63,901 bases of DNA from Flavobacteriaceae bacterium. GTDB taxonomy: Bacteria; Bacteroidota; Bacteroidia; Flavobacteriales; Flavobacteriaceae. The DNA lies in contig JAQWSN010000009.1 of NCBI GenBank assembly GCA_029243165.1, positions 1 to 63,901 of the forward strand. The letters are read 5' to 3'. Shown here in pieces: positions 36,444 to 44,718 of the stretch (its first letter is position 1; each line of letters opens with the position of its first letter). The notes under the pieces were generated by a model, which searched no databases, had not been told where the DNA came from, and was given only the letters and a program-made list of their open reading frames with translations. A program made the translations under genes and the position numbers.

Positions 36444-39400
36444 ATGAAAACACCAAAAATTAAAGAATTTGCACTATCCAGTTGGGCAATCGATCACCGA
36501 ACTGTGGTTTATGTAATCATGATCCTCTTTTTGATTTTAGGAATAAGCTCCTATTTCTCAATGCCCAGAGAAACCTTTCCAGAAATTAATGACACTAAAG
36601 TTTTTGTCAGTACAGTGTATCCTGGAAATACAGCTGAAGACATCGAACGTTCCATCACTGACCCTTTGGAAGAGGCCTTAAAAGGTGTTCCAAATTTAGT
36701 AGAAATACGTTCTACCTCTTCTGAAGATTTCTCTGTAATTGATATTGAATTTGATGAAAATATTACTATTGATGAGGCCAAACAGAAAGTCAAAGACCTT
36801 GTCGATGGAATTACAGCAGGTCCTGACTGGCCTGTATTTAACAATGCCAAAGTTGAACCCAATATTTTTGAGTTGGATTTTTCCGAACTTCAACCCATTT
36901 TGAACATCACCTTAAGTGGCGATTATCCCATTGAACAACTCAAAGTCTTTGCTGAAAAAATTGAATCGCGCATCGAACAATTATCCCAAATTAAAGAGGT
37001 TAATATTCGCGGAATCCAAGTTTTTGAAGTTGAAGTTGCTGTGGATATTTACAAGATGACAGCAGCTAAAGTTTCGTTTAATGATATTTTAGGAGCTATT
37101 TCCAGAGAAAATACGACCATCTCAGGAGGGAATATTGTCAGTGGTGGTCAACGAAGAAACATCCGGTTGTCAGGCGAAATCGAAAACCCTGATGAACTCA
37201 AAGATTTTGTTGTAAAGACAGATAAAGGGCCTGTGTATCTGGGCGATCTTGCTGAAATTACTTTTAAAGAAAAGGAAGTGACTTCTTTTGCACGTTCTTT
37301 TGGTGAAAAAGCCATCCTTCTTGACGTGGTTAAAAGGGGAGGTAAAAATCTTGTGCAGGCCTCTCAAGAAATAAAAGCTCTAGTTTCTGACAATTCGCTT
37401 GACTTACCGAATGACTTGGAAATTGTAGTGTCCAATGATCAGTCCAATATGACACTAAATCAAATCAGTGAATTGGTCAACTCCATCATCTTTGGGGTGA
37501 TTTTAGTTGTTACTGTTTTGATGTTCTTCCTTGGATTTAGAAATGCCCTTTTTGTAGGATTTGCCATACCCATGTCAATGTTCATGTCTTTTATGATTCT
37601 CTCGTTTTTAGGGTACACAATGAATACCATGGTTCTTTTTGGACTAGTTATGGGACTTGGAATGCTAGTGGATAATGGAATTGTTGTTGTTGAAAACGTT
37701 TATCGTTTGATGGAAAAAGAAGGATATTCCAGAATACAAGCTGCTAAAGCTGGTATTGGAGAAATTGCCTTCCCAATTATTGTTTCTACAGCAACAACGA
37801 TTGGGGCTTTTGTACCTCTTGGTGCATGGCCAGGACTGATGGGAGAGTTTATGATCTATTTCCCCATTACACTATCCGTCGTTTTGGGTTCTTCTCTCAT
37901 TGTAGCAATTTTCTTTAATTCCATGTTAGTGTCTCAATTTATGGACATCAGTGAAAAAGAAATCAGTTCTAAATCTTTATGGAGACTAACATTCTTTATG
38001 GGGGGGTTAGGAGTTTTACTATTATTTGCCTCACCTCAAACGCGTGTTTTTGGAAATCTAATGGTTTTAGTGCCTATCCTTTTTTGGTTGTACAAGCTAT
38101 TCTTAAAAAAGTGGGCTGTTGCTTTTCAGACATCATTCTTGGTTCGTTTAGAAAATGGCTACAGAAAATTCTTGAGTTTTGCCCTTCATGGAATCAAACC
38201 TTATTTATTTTTAGGAGGAACTTTCATCCTCTTATTCCTCTCATTTGCACTTATGGGAATTTTCCCTCCAAAAGTTGAGTTTTTCCCAGATAACCAGCCC
38301 AAACAAATCTTGGTTTTTATTGAATATCCTGAAGGAACCGCAATTTCAAAAACCAATCGTACTACCAAACAAATAGAGAATGAAATCTTATCGGTTATGG
38401 CCCGACCTGAATTCAACAAAAATGGAAAAAACCTTTTGGTTGAATCTATGGTTGCACAAGTTGGAGAAGGTGCTGGAAATCCAGTGATTGATAACGGGAA
38501 TACAAATGAGCTTCCTCATAAAGGGAAAATTACATTAACCATGCAGGAATTTAAATTCAGAGAAGGGGTCTCTAGTGAAAGTCTGCGAAAAGCAATTCAA
38601 GAACAATTATTTGAAAAATTCCCTGGTGTTGCCATCTCTGTTGAAAAAGATGCCAATGGACCTCCCGCAGGATACCCCATAACAATTGAAATTACAGGTG
38701 CTGGTTATTTGGAACTCATCCAGACGGCCGAACAAATGAAAGATTTTCTCAATAGAGTAAATGTAAGCGGCGTTGAAGAACTCAAAATTAACGTTAACAA
38801 AAACAAACCCGGTACACAGCTGGTGATTGACCGAAAAAAGGCGGGTGAACTAGGCGTTTCGGCTTCTCAAATTGGACAACTGTTAAGAACCTCCCTCTTT
38901 GGCTCTAAAGCTGGAGTATTTAAAAAAGATGGAGATGATTACGACATTAACATACGGTTCGATAAAGCAAACCGATACAATAACGACGCTTTGTTTAACC
39001 AAAATATCATTTTTAGAGATCAGGCGACTGGACGAATTAAAGAAATTCCAATTGCAGCTTTGGTTACCCAGAAAAGCATTACCAGTTTTAATGCTATTAA
39101 ACACCGTGAACTCACTCGAGTGGTAACTCTTTACTCTCCTGTTCTGGCAGGATTTAATGCCAATGAGGTTGTGGATCAAGTGAAAACAGCACTCAATAAT
39201 TTTAACCTTCCCAATGGCGTTAATTTCAAGTTCTCTGGTGAAATCGAAGAACAGGAAAAAAACATGTCTTTCTTGTCTAATGCACTGGCAGCCGCTTTGG
39301 GTATTATTCTGTTACTACTTGTCTTCCAATTTAACTCCATTTCCAAGCCACTGATCATTCTCTTATCAATCTTTTTAAGCTTTACAGGGGTGTTTTTAGG

Positions 39401-39875
39401 GTTAATATCATTTCAAATGCCTTTCGTTATCCTTATGACCATGATGGGAATTATTGCTCTCGCTGGAATAGTAGTAAACAATGGTGTGGTACTTCTGGAT
39501 TACACCCAACTGCTCATTGATCGAAAGCACGACAGCGAAGGATTAGAAGCTGAGGTACTTCTTTCAAAAAAACTGGCCATACCCGAAATTATTGAAGGGG
39601 GAGCAGCGCGTTTACGTCCTGTAATTTTAACTGCCATTACCACCGTTCTTGGTTTAATCCCATTGGCCATTGGATTGAATATTGACTTTTTCTCTTTATT
39701 CTCCGAATGGGATCCTAAAATTTACATCGGTGGAGACAATGTAATTTTCTGGGGGCCTTTGGCTTGGACCGTGATTTTCGGATTGACCTTTGCTACTTTC
39801 TTGACCTTGGTGATTGTCCCTGCTACATTTACTATTGTCTATTCAATAAAGCTTTGGATCAAGAAGATTTTATAA
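36444..39875 (+). CDS. RND-family efflux permease
   Basis: A 1143-residue inner-membrane pump with twelve predicted helices and two large periplasmic loops, the AcrB/HAE1-like arrangement. Helix 4 has GLGMLVDNGIVVVENVYRL with the Asp of the proton relay, and helices 10-12 have LAGIVVNNGVVLLDY and ARLRPVILTAITTVLGLIPL. It is about 100 residues longer than AcrB, owing to extra hydrophobic segments around residues 520-580. The substrate is unknown. It closes the operon; a terminator follows at 39889. Confidence 0.94.
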   Translation: MKTPKIKEFALSSWAIDHRTVVYVIMILFLILGISSYFSMPRETFPEINDTKVFVSTVYPGNTAEDIERSITDPLEEALKGVPNLVEIRSTSSEDFSVIDIEFDENITIDEAKQKVKDLVDGITAGPDWPVFNNAKVEPNIFELDFSELQPILNITLSGDYPIEQLKVFAEKIESRIEQLSQIKEVNIRGIQVFEVEVAVDIYKMTAAKVSFNDILGAISRENTTISGGNIVSGGQRRNIRLSGEIENPDELKDFVVKTDKGPVYLGDLAEITFKEKEVTSFARSFGEKAILLDVVKRGGKNLVQASQEIKALVSDNSLDLPNDLEIVVSNDQSNMTLNQISELVNSIIFGVILVVTVLMFFLGFRNALFVGFAIPMSMFMSFMILSFLGYTMNTMVLFGLVMGLGMLVDNGIVVVENVYRLMEKEGYSRIQAAKAGIGEIAFPIIVSTATTIGAFVPLGAWPGLMGEFMIYFPITLSVVLGSSLIVAIFFNSMLVSQFMDISEKEISSKSLWRLTFFMGGLGVLLLFASPQTRVFGNLMVLVPILFWLYKLFLKKWAVAFQTSFLVRLENGYRKFLSFALHGIKPYLFLGGTFILLFLSFALMGIFPPKVEFFPDNQPKQILVFIEYPEGTAISKTNRTTKQIENEILSVMARPEFNKNGKNLLVESMVAQVGEGAGNPVIDNGNTNELPHKGKITLTMQEFKFREGVSSESLRKAIQEQLFEKFPGVAISVEKDANGPPAGYPITIEITGAGYLELIQTAEQMKDFLNRVNVSGVEELKINVNKNKPGTQLVIDRKKAGELGVSASQIGQLLRTSLFGSKAGVFKKDGDDYDINIRFDKANRYNNDALFNQNIIFRDQATGRIKEIPIAALVTQKSITSFNAIKHRELTRVVTLYSPVLAGFNANEVVDQVKTALNNFNLPNGVNFKFSGEIEEQEKNMSFLSNALAAALGIILLLLVFQFNSISKPLIILLSIFLSFTGVFLGLISFQMPFVILMTMMGIIALAGIVVNNGVVLLDYTQLLIDRKHDSEGLEAEVLLSKKLAIPEIIEGGAARLRPVILTAITTVLGLIPLAIGLNIDFFSLFSEWDPKIYIGGDNVIFWGPLAWTVIFGLTFATFLTLVIVPATFTIVYSIKLWIKKIL

Positions 39876-39888
39876 AGATTAATAAATT

Positions 39889-39919
39889 CTGAGGTTGACC
39901 CCTCAGGATTTTTTATTTT
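39889..39919 (+). terminator. Rho-independent terminator after the RND pump gene
   Basis: Stem CTGAGG (39889-39894) and CCTCAG (39901-39906) around a six-base loop, followed by a T-rich run. The T-run also contains the -7 box of aspS. Confidence 0.7.
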
Positions 39920-39921
39920 TG
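39894..39921 (+). promoter_or_regulatory. Promoter of aspS overlapping the terminator
   Basis: A -7 box TATTTTTG (39914-39921) follows a TTG (39895-39897) by 16 bases. Both lie in or next to the terminator hairpin and T-run of the upstream operon. The ATG of aspS is 17 bases downstream of the box. Confidence 0.5.
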
Positions 39922-39938
39922 TCCAACATTTATTTAGC

Positions 39939-41699
39939 ATGCATAGATCTCATCATTGTGGAGCACTCTCCATAGAACAACTCAACCAGAAGGTAACCTT
40001 ATCGGGCTGGGTTCAAAAAAACAGAAATAAAGGATTCATCGTTTGGATTGATTTAAGAGATCGTTACGGGCTTACCCAATTGGTATTTGATGAAGAACGC
40101 ACTCCGAAAAATGTCTTTGAAGCGGCCCAAGGACTGGGTCGCGAATTTGTCATTCAAGTTAAAGGAACCGTTATTGAACGAGAGTCTAAAAACCCAAATA
40201 TGGCTACAGGTTCCATTGAAGTTTTGGTGGAAGAATTGAATGTTCTAAACCCTTCCAAGACACCTCCCTTTACCATAGAAGATCAAACCGATGGCGGTGA
40301 AGAACTACGAATGCAATACCGTTATCTTGACCTGAGGCGAAATCCCGTAAAACAAAATATTTTGTTTCGACATCAAGTTACTATGGCCGTTCGCAATTAC
40401 CTCTCTGATGCTGGATTTGTTGATGTAGAAACTCCCTATTTAATCAAATCTACACCTGAAGGAGCTCGTGATTTTGTGGTTCCCTCTCGAATGAATCAAG
40501 GGCAGTTTTATGCCTTGCCTCAATCTCCTCAAACCTTTAAACAACTTCTCATGGTAGGGGGATTAGATAAATACTTTCAAATTGTCAAGTGTTTTCGGGA
40601 TGAAGACCTTCGGGCAGACAGACAGCCTGAGTTTACTCAAATTGATTGTGAGATGACTTTTGTAGAACAGGAAGACATCCTGAATCAGTTCGAAGGATTG
40701 ACCCGTCATTTACTCAAAGAAATTAAAGGGGTTGAAGTTGCTAAATTTCCAAGAATGTCCTTCGATGAGGCAATGAAAACCTATGGGAATGACAAACCTG
40801 ATATTCGCTTTGGAATGATTTTTAAAGAGTTCAATGCGCTTGCTCAAGGCAAAGGGTTTGGTGTATTTGACAGTCAGGAATTGGTTGTAGGAATTGCTGT
40901 ACCTGATGCAGCAGAAATGAGCCGAAAAGAAATTGATGCTCTAATTGATTGGGTCAAAAGACCACAAATTGGAGCTAAAGGGTTGGTTTATGTTAAATGC
41001 AACGAAGATGGTAGTTTTAAATCTTCTGTAGATAAGTTTTTCAGCCAAGACGACCTCTCCAAATGGGCTAATCATTGCGATGCTCAAGCAGGAGATTTAA
41101 TTTTAATTCTGTCGGGTGAAACTAAAACAACCCGAACTCAGTTGAGTGCACTCCGAATGGAACTCGCCACACGTCTAGGTTTGAGAAAGTCAGATGAATT
41201 TGCTCCGCTTTGGATTACTGATTTTCCTTTATTGGAATGGGACGAAGAAAGCAAGCGTTATCATGCCATGCACCATCCTTTTACAGCACCCAAACCCGAC
41301 AATCTAGAATTGCTTCAATCAGATCCAGGGGCTGTGAAAGCCAATGCTTATGACCTTGTTCTCAACGGTAACGAAATTGGAGGAGGGTCCATTCGTATTC
41401 ACGATCAAGCTCTCCAAGCACAGCTTTTTGACCTGCTTGGGTTTACAAAAGAAGAAGCCGAAGCCCAATTTGGATTTCTTATAAATGCCTTCCAATATGG
41501 AGCGCCACCCCACGGGGGAATTGCCTTTGGACTGGATCGTTTGGTAGCCATTTTAGGAGGTGAAGAAACCATTCGAGACTTTATTGCCTTCCCTAAAAAC
41601 AATGCGGGAAGAGACGTTATGATCGATGCTCCTTCCGCCTTAAATAAAGAGCAGATGAAAGAATTACATCTAAAATCTACCGCAGCACCTAAAGAATGA
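39939..41699 (+). CDS. aspS: Aspartate-tRNA ligase
   Basis: A 586-residue bacterial-type AspRS. An N-terminal OB-fold anticodon domain ([20 protein letters not shown]) is followed by class II motif 2 ([20 protein letters not shown]), an inserted GAD domain (about residues 290-410) and motif 3 (GIAFGLDRL). It charges tRNA-Asp. The last 4 bases overlap a small membrane-protein gene. Confidence 0.97.
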   Translation: MHRSHHCGALSIEQLNQKVTLSGWVQKNRNKGFIVWIDLRDRYGLTQLVFDEERTPKNVFEAAQGLGREFVIQVKGTVIERESKNPNMATGSIEVLVEELNVLNPSKTPPFTIEDQTDGGEELRMQYRYLDLRRNPVKQNILFRHQVTMAVRNYLSDAGFVDVETPYLIKSTPEGARDFVVPSRMNQGQFYALPQSPQTFKQLLMVGGLDKYFQIVKCFRDEDLRADRQPEFTQIDCEMTFVEQEDILNQFEGLTRHLLKEIKGVEVAKFPRMSFDEAMKTYGNDKPDIRFGMIFKEFNALAQGKGFGVFDSQELVVGIAVPDAAEMSRKEIDALIDWVKRPQIGAKGLVYVKCNEDGSFKSSVDKFFSQDDLSKWANHCDAQAGDLILILSGETKTTRTQLSALRMELATRLGLRKSDEFAPLWITDFPLLEWDEESKRYHAMHHPFTAPKPDNLELLQSDPGAVKANAYDLVLNGNEIGGGSIRIHDQALQAQLFDLLGFTKEEAEAQFGFLINAFQYGAPPHGGIAFGLDRLVAILGGEETIRDFIAFPKNNAGRDVMIDAPSALNKEQMKELHLKSTAAPKE

Positions 41700-41929
41700 A
41701 ACTTTTATTGAGATTTTTATTTATTGGTATCCTGAGTTGCCTCGGGTATGGACTGTATCATAAAACCCAAATCAACTTTGAGGAAGGAGAGCGCATTATC
41801 GGTTTTACTGTACTGACTGGGGCCTTTGTTTTTTTACCCCTTTTTCTTTACCATCGTTGGAAAGGAAAACGCCTAAAAGACTACACCTTAAGTGAGGAAA
41901 ACTTTAGGAAAATGAGGGAGAACAAATGA
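41696..41929 (+). CDS. Small membrane protein, function unknown
   Basis: A 77-residue protein with two hydrophobic helices (about residues 3-20 and 34-52) and a basic, charged C-terminal tail. The ATGA overlap with aspS shows it is translated from the aspS mRNA. No family is recognised with certainty. The coding pattern is like its neighbours. Confidence 0.7.
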   Translation: MKLLLRFLFIGILSCLGYGLYHKTQINFEEGERIIGFTVLTGAFVFLPLFLYHRWKGKRLKDYTLSEENFRKMRENK

Positions 41930-41979
41930 TCTTTTCTCAAATACTTCTATCAGAGGAACAAACTTATGATACATCATTT

Positions 41980-42012
41980 AGCCTTTAGGTAGCTTTACTC
42001 CATCCTAAGGCT
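41980..42012 (+). other. Inverted repeat in the aspS-cspA gap
   Basis: AGCCTTTAGG (41980-41989) and CCTAAGGCT (42004-42012) can pair with one bulged base around a 14-base loop. No T-run follows, so it is not a normal terminator. Three CTAAG copies lie within the next 20 bases. The rest of the 236-base gap shows only the cspA promoter. Confidence 0.4.
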
Positions 42013-42114
42013 CTAAGTGCCTAAGCTCGGCTAACATGTCTGTTTTTTTAGTAAAATTCATTGAAAAATATTGAAAATCAATTGCTTTCAATAATAAAAA
42101 CTGTTAAAAATCGG

Positions 42115-42142
42115 TTTGTCATGGATTTTAAACCTACCTTTG
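42115..42142 (+). promoter_or_regulatory. Promoter of the cold-shock gene
   Basis: TTTG (42115-42118) and TACCTTTG (42135-42142), 16 bases apart, fit the Bacteroidota -33/-7 pattern well. The leader to the ATG at 42166 is only about 15-20 bases, so there is no long cold-shock leader as in Escherichia coli cspA. Confidence 0.7.
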
Positions 42143-42165
42143 CATCATAATTTTTAAATAAACAC

Positions 42166-42357
42166 ATGACTGGTACAGTTAAATTTTTCAATGAAGCTAA
42201 AGGATTTGGTTTCATTACCAACGATGAGTCTGGCGAAGACGTATTCGTTCACATTTCAGCCCTAGATGGCGTGACCCTTAGAGAAGGGGCGAAAGTAGAG
42301 TATGTAGAAGAAGAAGGTAAAAAGGGGAAGCAAGCTTCCAACATCAGCCTATTATAA
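42166..42357 (+). CDS. Cold-shock protein, CspA family
   Basis: A 63-residue OB-fold protein with RNP1 KGFGFI and RNP2 VFVHIS. These proteins bind single-stranded RNA and DNA and melt RNA structure. It is single, with its own promoter and terminator. Confidence 0.96.
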   Translation: MTGTVKFFNEAKGFGFITNDESGEDVFVHISALDGVTLREGAKVEYVEEEGKKGKQASNISLL

Positions 42358-42381
42358 TTTATATATGCTTACTATGATTCA

Positions 42382-42409
42382 AGCACTTCTTCAATGAGGT
42401 GCTTTTTTT
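42382..42409 (+). terminator. Terminator after the cold-shock gene
   Basis: AGCAC(TTC) and (GAG)GTGCT form a stem (42382-42402) with a short loop, followed by seven T. It may also end tadA transcription on the other strand only weakly, as the A-run on that side is short. Confidence 0.7.
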
Positions 42410-42845
42410 ATGCCCTTTTCTTAGCAAAAAACCGATCCAAAAGATTTTTAGACTCCTCCGCCAATACACCATTTCGAATGGCTGTTTTGGGATGCAGATT
42501 CAATCCAGCCTGAGCAAAGCCCCGTTTGGAATCTGAGGCGCCATAAACGACTCTTTCCAGCTGACTCCAAGTTAGCGCCCCTGCACACATTACACAAGGC
42601 TCTAAAGTAACGTAAAGGGTACAACCCACTAAATATTTCCCATTTAAAAAATTTGCTGCTGAAGTAATGGCTTGCATTTCGGCATGTGCCGTAACATCGT
42701 GAAGGCGCTCTGTTAAATTATGAGCTCGGGCAATGACTCGATCCCCAACAACAACAACGGCTCCTACAGGAACTTCGTCTGCATGAAATGCTTTTTCTGC
42801 TTCTAATAAAGCTTGTTTCATAAAGAAAGAATCGTCCAATTGCAT
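42408..42845 (-). CDS. tadA: tRNA adenosine(34) deaminase TadA
   Basis: A 145-residue zinc deaminase: TAHAEMQAI supplies the zinc His and catalytic Glu, and PCVMCAGAL the two zinc Cys. ALTWSQLERVVYGASD is typical of TadA. It turns A34 of tRNA-Arg(ACG) into inosine. ATG 42845 is used; an upstream in-frame start at 42872 would add nine residues with no family match. It is divergent from dxs. Confidence 0.92.
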   Translation of the reverse strand: MQLDDSFFMKQALLEAEKAFHADEVPVGAVVVVGDRVIARAHNLTERLHDVTAHAEMQAITSAANFLNGKYLVGCTLYVTLEPCVMCAGALTWSQLERVVYGASDSKRGFAQAGLNLHPKTAIRNGVLAEESKNLLDRFFAKKRA

Positions 42846-42905
42846 CCTCAAAAATACAAAATCTAAGGGCATTCAATCCCTCTGGGATTTATGTACCTTT
42901 ACGGC

Positions 42906-44684
42906 ATGTCAAAACCTGTTTTGGATCACATACCAGATCCTTTAACATTGCGAAAATTTGATCAAGATCAATTGCTTGATTTGGCTGCTTACTTGCGTAA
43001 AGCCATTATTGATTCTTTGGCGAAAGGAGAAGGACATTTGGGATCAAGTTTAGGTACAGTGGAATTGAGTATTGCCTTGCATTACGTTTTTAATACACCA
43101 GACGACCTACTGTTGTGGGATGTGGGTCATCAGGCTTACGGTCATAAAATGCTTACTGGAAGAAAAGCAGCCTTTGATCAATTACGTCAACTAGGTGGTA
43201 TTAGCGGATTTCCAAAGCGAGAAGAAAGTCCCTACGATGTGTTTGGAACAGGACATGCAGGTACTGCAATTTCTGCGGCTTTGGGAATGGCAATCAGTGC
43301 AAAACTTCAAAGTATTGAAAGGCATCATATTGCCGTGATCGGAGATGCTTCAATTGCCAATGGAATGGCTTTTGAAGCTCTAAATCATTTGGGAACTACC
43401 AATGCCAATGTCTTGATTGTGTTGAATGATAACAGTATGGGGATTGACCCCAGTGTGGGGGCACTCAAAAATTATTTTGATGCGGTAAAAAAAGAAAAGG
43501 CAAACCTTCCCAATTTTTTTCAAAATCTAAACATTACCTATTCAGGCCCTATTGACGGACACGATTTAGATTTGTTGGTCAACTATTTTAAAGAAGAAAA
43601 AAAGCAATCTGGTCCAAGGTTGCTCCATCTGGTAACCAAAAAAGGAAAAGGGCTTCCTATTGCAGAAAACAAACAAGTCACCTATCACGCACCCGGAAAG
43701 TTTGACCCTTTGACTGGTAAACTGAATCCCGCAAACGGAAAACAGAAAATTAAATTTCAGGACATCTTTGGAAAAACACTCAAGTTTTTAGCAAAACAAA
43801 ATGCTAAAATAGTGGCAATCACACCCGCCATGCCAACTGGCAGCGGTTTGGTAGAAATGATGGAGGAATTTCCTGAACGTTGTATTGATGTCGGAATCGC
43901 AGAACAACATGCAGTCACATTAGCTTCGGGTATGGCTACCCAGGGCTTGGTACCTTTTTGTGTAATTTATTCCACTTTTTTACAACGCTCTTACGATCAA
44001 ATAATCCACGATGTAGCCCTCCAAAAACTTCCTGTTGTCTTTTGTATTGATCGGGCAGGAATAGTAGGACATGACGGTCCAACACATCACGGAGTATTTG
44101 ACATGGCTTATTTGCGTTGCATTCCAAACCTTACAATAGCTGCACCTCGCAATGCAAAAGTACTTCAAGATTTAATTTACACTGCCCAACTGGGCTTGGA
44201 TCAACCTTTGGCAATTCGCTATCCTAGAGGATACAGTCAGCTAGACGAGCTTTCCTTTAACTTTGAAAAAACAGAATGGGGGAAAGGAGAACAATTAAAA
44301 ACGGGAAGTCGATTTGCGCTACTTTCCATCGGTACACTGGCTCAAACCATCAGTGAATCCCTAACAAAGTTGGCGAATTCGGAATGGTTTGCTCATTTCG
44401 ATTTAGGCTTTGTAAAGCCACTAGATGCTGAAATGTTACACGGTATTTTTAAAAATTACGAACGCATTATTGTTTTTGAAGAAGGAACAGTAAAAGGGGG
44501 AGTAGGAAGTGCTGTATTAGAATTTGGTGCACTACACCAATATTCAACTCCGTTAGATTTAGAAGGAGTCCCTGATGAATTTGTAACACATGGAACAACT
44601 CAAAAGCTTTTAGAAAATCTAGGGTTGGATGTTCATGGGATTTGTAAAAAATTAAATTCTGTTTCAAATAAAAACAAGGAATGA
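42906..44684 (+). CDS. dxs: 1-deoxy-D-xylulose-5-phosphate synthase
   Basis: A 592-residue thiamine-diphosphate enzyme. The ThDP-binding segment is GDASIANGMAFEALNHLG followed by LIVLNDNSMGI; GEGHLGSSLGTVEL and the transketolase-like C-terminal domains (VGIAEQHAVTLASGMA, IVGHDGPTHHGVFD) are complete. It makes DXP from pyruvate and glyceraldehyde 3-phosphate, the entry to the MEP pathway that feeds the carotenoid and quinone genes. ATG 42906 is chosen. A box TACCTTTA, close to the -7 consensus, ends 4 bases upstream. Confidence 0.96.
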   Translation: MSKPVLDHIPDPLTLRKFDQDQLLDLAAYLRKAIIDSLAKGEGHLGSSLGTVELSIALHYVFNTPDDLLLWDVGHQAYGHKMLTGRKAAFDQLRQLGGISGFPKREESPYDVFGTGHAGTAISAALGMAISAKLQSIERHHIAVIGDASIANGMAFEALNHLGTTNANVLIVLNDNSMGIDPSVGALKNYFDAVKKEKANLPNFFQNLNITYSGPIDGHDLDLLVNYFKEEKKQSGPRLLHLVTKKGKGLPIAENKQVTYHAPGKFDPLTGKLNPANGKQKIKFQDIFGKTLKFLAKQNAKIVAITPAMPTGSGLVEMMEEFPERCIDVGIAEQHAVTLASGMATQGLVPFCVIYSTFLQRSYDQIIHDVALQKLPVVFCIDRAGIVGHDGPTHHGVFDMAYLRCIPNLTIAAPRNAKVLQDLIYTAQLGLDQPLAIRYPRGYSQLDELSFNFEKTEWGKGEQLKTGSRFALLSIGTLAQTISESLTKLANSEWFAHFDLGFVKPLDAEMLHGIFKNYERIIVFEEGTVKGGVGSAVLEFGALHQYSTPLDLEGVPDEFVTHGTTQKLLENLGLDVHGICKKLNSVSNKNKE

Positions 44685-44687
44685 ATC

Positions 44688-44707
44688 CGATTGCCCAATC
44701 GTTTTTT
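44688..44707 (+). terminator. Weak terminator between dxs and polA
   Basis: CGATT (44688-44692) pairs with AATCG (44697-44701) around GCCC, and six T follow. The stem is only 5 base pairs, so termination may be partial. Confidence 0.4.
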
Positions 44708-44718
44708 ATATTTATCGT

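Noticed and set aside
38000..38280. Possible frameshift or insertion in the RND pump
   Set aside because: The frame runs unbroken through the extra hydrophobic segment, and both helical halves are complete, so it is an extended loop rather than damage.
42361..42412. Small gene between cspA and tadA
   Set aside because: The interval is explained by the cspA terminator; no start codon with a usable frame is present.
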